Source of the DNA: Dreissena polymorpha
Lineage: Eukaryota; Mollusca; Bivalvia; Myida; Dreissenidae
Assembly (NCBI RefSeq): GCF_020536995.1
Contig: NC_068363.1
Location: forward strand, 6,489,598-6,553,597
Reading direction: 5' to 3'
Length of the DNA stretch: 64,000 bases
The notes below the pieces were generated by a model, which was not told where the DNA came from, searched no databases, and saw only the letters and a program-made list of their open reading frames with translations. Shown here one piece after another: positions 62,834 to 64,000 of this stretch (its first letter is position 1; every line of letters starts with the position of its first letter). A program made the position numbers and the translations under genes.

Positions 62834-64000
62834 CACTGCTGTTATGAGATTCAGAGCTCATTCCACAGTGCACACTTTGCATGAATTTAAACATGAAGGT
62901 ATTGCATAGGTCAATGTCTGGAATTCTCTGTATGCCCCAATGATGGAGAAAATATGTGAACAAAAACAATGAGAATGATGGTGTAGAAACACAAAAACTC
63001 CAGTTCATTGTTTATAAACAAGTTAATACAAGTTAATGTTTAATTGACATTAGTTTAAATAAACTCTATTGAGATTTGAATGTCCAAAACTACAAAACCA
63101 AAAACGTTTTACATAAATGTATTTAATAAAGCTGATCTTTTTTTAACAATTTTTATATGCATTTTATAATGTTACTCTGTATTTACTAATGATATTCAGT
63201 ATTTAATAATATTTATCTACAAACAGGCTTGATATGCACAGAATATTAGCCACAGAAAATGGGTCTTCTGCCACATGCAGTTCTCATAACTCCATATCAG
63301 CATGTGTACTCGCAAGATTTCCTTGCAGAAAGGGTAGCTCCTGACCAGCCTTCCCAAATGCCATATACAACATAAGACCCATTCTTTCTAAATGCTGCTC
63401 ATATTATATATAAGAATAAACGAGCTAACTCCTACTATTACTAGTATACAGTAATCGTTTGAATGACTGGTATACATACTATGTAAACACCTCATTTCTT
63501 TCAAGAATCATCATCAGCTATCGTATTTACTAAGACCACACAATTAATTGTTGAACATTTTACCTATTGAAACATAACAATCATGCACACAAGAGGGCAA
63601 ATGGCCCTAAGGCATTCACCACAGACCTCAAGGAACTAAACTATTCTGCTAGCAACCATGGTCTTTAACAAACCACATTTTTTTTTTAAACTAATGAGTA
63701 AAAAAAAGTGGCTTGGAGTTTTCATGTGGTTCAAGGACAGCCACAAAAGTAAAACTTCCCACCTCATGTTGGCAATTTTTGTCAAAGGACAGGAAGCATA
63801 TCACAGTTTGCAGATCTCACTTGTTGTGATCAAGTTTCATAAAAATTTGTGCAAACAAATGTGTTCACAACTTTTATTTAACATTTGATGAAATGACCTT
63901 GGTGACCCAGTTTCGAACTCAAGCGGCTAGCTGTGAACAAATATTCTCACCAAGTTTAATGAAGATTGGGCATTTAATTAGCCTTATGAGTTATTCTATC
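62834..64000. other. Right end of window, nothing recognised
   Basis: AT-rich, no supported exon or element end. The last 350 bp contain TTTCATAAAAATTTG and 'accaagtttaatgaagattggg' strings reminiscent of tandem-repeat element units, possibly an element continuing past the window. Confidence 0.35.

Overview
This window looks like eukaryotic, invertebrate genomic DNA. It is AT-rich, has large introns with GT-AG splice sites, carries two recognisable animal genes, and is packed with short interspersed repeats. The repeat families (ATGCCCCCC..., ATGCTCCCC..., AGCTCATCTATTTT..., each holding 140-175 bp tandem units rich in 'ggtcaaggtcac') are of the type seen in bivalve molluscs. A heterodont such as a dreissenid mussel is my best guess, from memory of such repeats rather than from a search.

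Left part (1-24 kb): a decayed LINE fragment (0.77-2.36 kb); a two-exon gene for a 213-residue protein of possible papain/LRAT-like fold (7.8-10.3 kb) whose first exon is duplicated as a relic at 19.3 kb; a second direct duplication (17.3 and 22.7 kb) holding a candidate minus-strand exon; several MITE, SINE and inverted-repeat structures; and a tandem-repeat element nested in a TIR element (13.2-14.8 kb). At 24.1-28.3 kb lies a broken Ty3/Gypsy-type LTR retrotransposon on the minus strand.

Right part (29-60 kb): essentially one locus on the plus strand. COQ9 (coenzyme Q biosynthesis, mitochondrial) can be followed from an apparent targeting-peptide exon at 30.7 kb through nine phase-compatible exons to a stop at 59.4 kb. 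Inside its first intron, in the same orientation, sits a complete GLMN (glomulin) coding region without introns (37.05-38.95 kb).

The most striking observation is that three tandem arrays at this locus are built from exon edges. About 38 copies of a 73-bp unit repeat the end of COQ9 exon 2 plus its 5' splice site. About 85 copies of a 30-bp unit repeat the 3' splice site and first 14 bases of COQ9 exon 7. Three copies of the last coding segment of GLMN follow its stop codon. The introns are therefore filled with decoy splice sites.

A second general observation is that at least nine otherwise unrelated repeat families share one plan: T-run, 5' terminal hairpin starting with A, internal tandem array, 3' subterminal inverted copy of the 5' end (in most families), small hairpin, terminal CTTGTT. 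This fits non-autonomous Helentron-like (rolling-circle) elements. One copy has an empty-site paralogue inside the window showing insertion between two T residues without target duplication.
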